A DNA stretch of 7,695 nt from DATCZS01 sp036525795 (GTDB lineage: Bacteria; Actinomycetota; Acidimicrobiia; Spongiisociales; ZC4RG35). The notes under the pieces are model-generated. The model did not search any database. It saw nothing but the letters and a program-made list of their open reading frames with translations, and was not told the origin of the DNA. Location of the stretch: positions 1 through 7,695 of the forward strand of contig DATCZS010000034.1 of assembly GCA_036525795.1 (NCBI GenBank). The letters run 5' to 3'. The stretch's first letter is position 1; every line of letters starts with the position of its first letter. The position numbers were made by a program, and so were the translations under genes. This document shows positions 6,253-7,695 of the stretch, one piece after another.

Positions 6253-6273
6253 CAGTCGCCTCCGGTGGCTGCT
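6251..6273 (+). other. Leader stem-loop upstream of groES
   Basis: AGCAGTCGCC (6251-6260) can pair with GGTGGCTGCT (6264-6273) around a TCC loop, giving 10 RNA pairs, two of them G-U. It directly follows CIRCE 2 and lies 34 bases before the groES ATG, leaving the SD free. No T-run follows, so it is not a terminator. It may stabilise the leader; this is inference from pairing alone. Confidence 0.35.
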
Positions 6274-6307
6274 GGTGTACGAGGCAATTTGTTTTAGGAG
6301 GAGCTAG

Positions 6308-6598
6308 ATGAAGCTTCAGCCTCTCGGTGACCGGGTAGTCGTCAAAGCCGACGACGAGCAGGACGTTCGCACTCCATCAGGACTCGTCATTCCCGACACC
6401 GCCAAGGAGAAGCCGCAGATGGGTGAAGTCGTCGCTGTGGGCCCCGGTGCCCTCGACGAGGACGGAGACCGTCTGCCGATGGACGTGAGCGTGGGGGACA
6501 AGGTCCTCTACTCGAAGTTCGCCGGCACTGAGGTGAAGTTCGAGGGCGTCGAGTACCTCGTGCTTTCGTCGCGCGACCTGCTGGCGATCGTCGGTTGA
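6308..6598 (+). CDS. groES: Co-chaperonin GroES (Cpn10)
   Basis: Ten-kilodalton co-chaperonin of 96 residues, the normal bacterial length, forming the heptameric lid on GroEL in the cytosol. It starts MKLQPLGDRVVVKADDEQ, typical of the family. The mobile loop that contacts GroEL contains SGLVIPDTAKEKPQ (about 24-37), followed by GEVVAVGPG, VGDKVLYSKFAGTEVKFEGVE and the C-terminal YLVLSSRDLLAIVG. The ATG at 6308 has a perfect AGGAGG 6 bases upstream. It is the first gene of the groES-groEL operon, with 18 bases to groEL. Two CIRCE elements upstream predict HrcA repression relieved by heat or protein-folding stress. No unusual residues are seen. Confidence 0.98.
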   Translation: MKLQPLGDRVVVKADDEQDVRTPSGLVIPDTAKEKPQMGEVVAVGPGALDEDGDRLPMDVSVGDKVLYSKFAGTEVKFEGVEYLVLSSRDLLAIVG

Positions 6599-6616
6599 TA
6601 CGGAGGAGTTGATCAC

Positions 6617-7695
6617 ATGGCAGCGAAGGAGCTTCGCTTTCACGAGGAGGCCCGCAAGGGCCTCCAGGCGGGCGTCGACAAGCTCGCAGACACGGTAAAG
6701 GTGACGCTCGGCCCCAAGGGCCGCAACGTCGTTCTCGAGAAGAAGTGGGGTGCCCCCACCATCACGAACGACGGCGTGACCATCGCCAAGGAGATCGAGC
6801 TGGACGACCCGTGGGAGAACATGGGCGCCAAGCTCGCATACGAGGTGGCGAACAAGACCGACAACGTCGCCGGCGACGGGACCACCACCGCCACGGTGCT
6901 CGCCCAGGCGATGGTGAAGGAAGGCCTGCGTCAGGTCGCCGCCGGCGCCAATCCGATGGAGCTGAAGCGGGGCATCGAGGCCGCCGTGGATGCGGCCGTC
7001 AAGGCGATCGGTGAGGCCGCGGTCGACATCGAGACCAGCGCCCAGATCACCAACGTTGCGTCGATCTCGGCCAACAACGACATGACGATCGGCAGGGTCA
7101 TCGCCGACGCCTTCGACAAGGTGGGCAAGGACGGCGTGATCACGGTGGAAGAGGGTCAGACTTTCGGTCTGGAGCTCGAGTTCACCGAGGGCATGCAGTT
7201 CGACAAGGGCTACATCTCCCCGTACTTCATCACCGATGCGGATCGCCAGGAGGCGGTGCTCGAGGACCCGTATCTCCTCATCGTCAACTCGAAGATCTCG
7301 TCGGTGCAGGACCTCCTGCCCGTGCTCGAGAAGGTCATGCAGACCGGCAAGCCGGTGCTCGTGCTGTCCGAGGACGTGGAAGGCGAGGCCCTCGCCACGC
7401 TGGTCGTCAACAAGATCCGCGGCACTTTCGCCTCGGTGGCCGTGAAGGCCCCGGGCTTTGGTGAGCGCCGCAAGGCCATGCTGCAGGACATCGCCATCCT
7501 GACGGGTGCACAGGTCATCTCCGAGGAGGTCGGCCTCAAGCTCGAGGGTGGGACGATCGATCTGCTTGGCAAGGCCCGCAAGATCGTGGTGTCGAAAGAC
7601 GACACCACGATCGTCGAGGGCGGCGGCACGCACGCCGACGTCCAGGCTCGCACGACGCAGATTCGGCGTGAGATCGAGAACTCCGACTCGGACTG
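6617..7695 (+). CDS. groEL: Chaperonin GroEL (Cpn60), 3' end cut by window edge
   Basis: Sixty-kilodalton chaperonin that folds proteins in an ATP-driven double ring capped by GroES. 359 of about 540 codons are visible: the equatorial domain's first part (about 1-135), intermediate hinge (136-190) and most of the apical domain. Key sites: LGPKGRNVVLEKKWGAP (31-47), D52 in ITNDGVTIAKEIEL and D87 in VAGDGTTTATVLAQ, the two ATP-hydrolysis aspartates at their standard numbers; EGMQFDKGYISPYF and KAPGFGERRKAMLQDIA in the apical region. The ATG at 6617 follows GGAGGAG by 8 bases. It is co-transcribed with groES. The C-terminal tail, which would show whether it is a GGM-type or His-rich GroEL, lies outside the window, so actinobacterial paralogue type cannot be assigned. 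Confidence 0.98.
   Translation, partial: MAAKELRFHEEARKGLQAGVDKLADTVKVTLGPKGRNVVLEKKWGAPTITNDGVTIAKEIELDDPWENMGAKLAYEVANKTDNVAGDGTTTATVLAQAMVKEGLRQVAAGANPMELKRGIEAAVDAAVKAIGEAAVDIETSAQITNVASISANNDMTIGRVIADAFDKVGKDGVITVEEGQTFGLELEFTEGMQFDKGYISPYFITDADRQEAVLEDPYLLIVNSKISSVQDLLPVLEKVMQTGKPVLVLSEDVEGEALATLVVNKIRGTFASVAVKAPGFGERRKAMLQDIAILTGAQVISEEVGLKLEGGTIDLLGKARKIVVSKDDTTIVEGGGTHADVQARTTQIRREIENSDSD

Noticed and set aside
6377..7633. A 418-codon open frame on the minus strand, antisense to groES-groEL
   Set aside because: It is the GC-rich shadow of groEL. Such antisense frames have been catalogued in databases as a spurious NAD-specific glutamate dehydrogenase; no real domain is seen and groEL is certain.
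1..7695. Mobile element, CRISPR array, tRNA or rRNA
   Set aside because: No transposase, direct-repeat array, tRNA cloverleaf or rRNA sequence was recognised; the window is almost fully accounted for by seven ordinary genes and their control regions.

Overview
The window looks like chromosomal DNA from a high-GC bacterium, most probably an actinomycete-grade organism (Actinomycetota; class not determinable from this piece). The reasons are uniformly GC-rich third codon positions, GTG starts, TAGGGT/TAGGAT-type -10 hexamers, an F420-type luciferase-like oxidoreductase, and a groES-groEL operon behind CIRCE elements with actinobacterial-looking GroEL sequence. Coding density is very high. Every gene is explained by a known family; nothing looks like phage, a transposon, CRISPR or an RNA gene.

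Left and centre (1-5096) form a divergent catabolic-type cluster. Leftward from a 54-base divergent intergenic region run an AA_synth-family gene (DUF1185/PF06684, 910-1482) and, overlapping it by 4 bases, an enamidase-type amidohydrolase (1-913) cut by the window edge. Rightward run a CoxM-type FAD subunit (1537-2382) and, again with a 4-base overlap, a fused [2Fe-2S]/molybdopterin hydroxylase (2379-5096). The combination reads as an N-heterocycle (nicotinate-like or other azine/lactam) degradation module: the molybdenum enzyme would hydroxylate a ring carbon next to nitrogen and the enamidase would open a reduced cyclic amide. The AA_synth protein is a family without a firmly assigned reaction, translationally tied to the enamidase, so it is the most interesting open question here. 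The ring reductase this route would need is not in the window; it may lie beyond the left edge.

The centre-right gene (5086-6087, minus strand) is a luciferase-like monooxygenase-family, probably F420-dependent oxidoreductase. It converges on the molybdenum hydroxylase with an 11-base tail-to-tail overlap. Its upstream region carries a perfect 10-bp inverted repeat and a possible SD-masking hairpin.

The right end (6192-7695) is the heat-shock operon: two tandem CIRCE-like HrcA operators, a probable leader hairpin, groES (complete), an 18-base gap, and groEL (cut by the right edge inside the apical domain). The 220-base gap 6088-6307 is the longest non-coding stretch and is filled with these regulatory elements.
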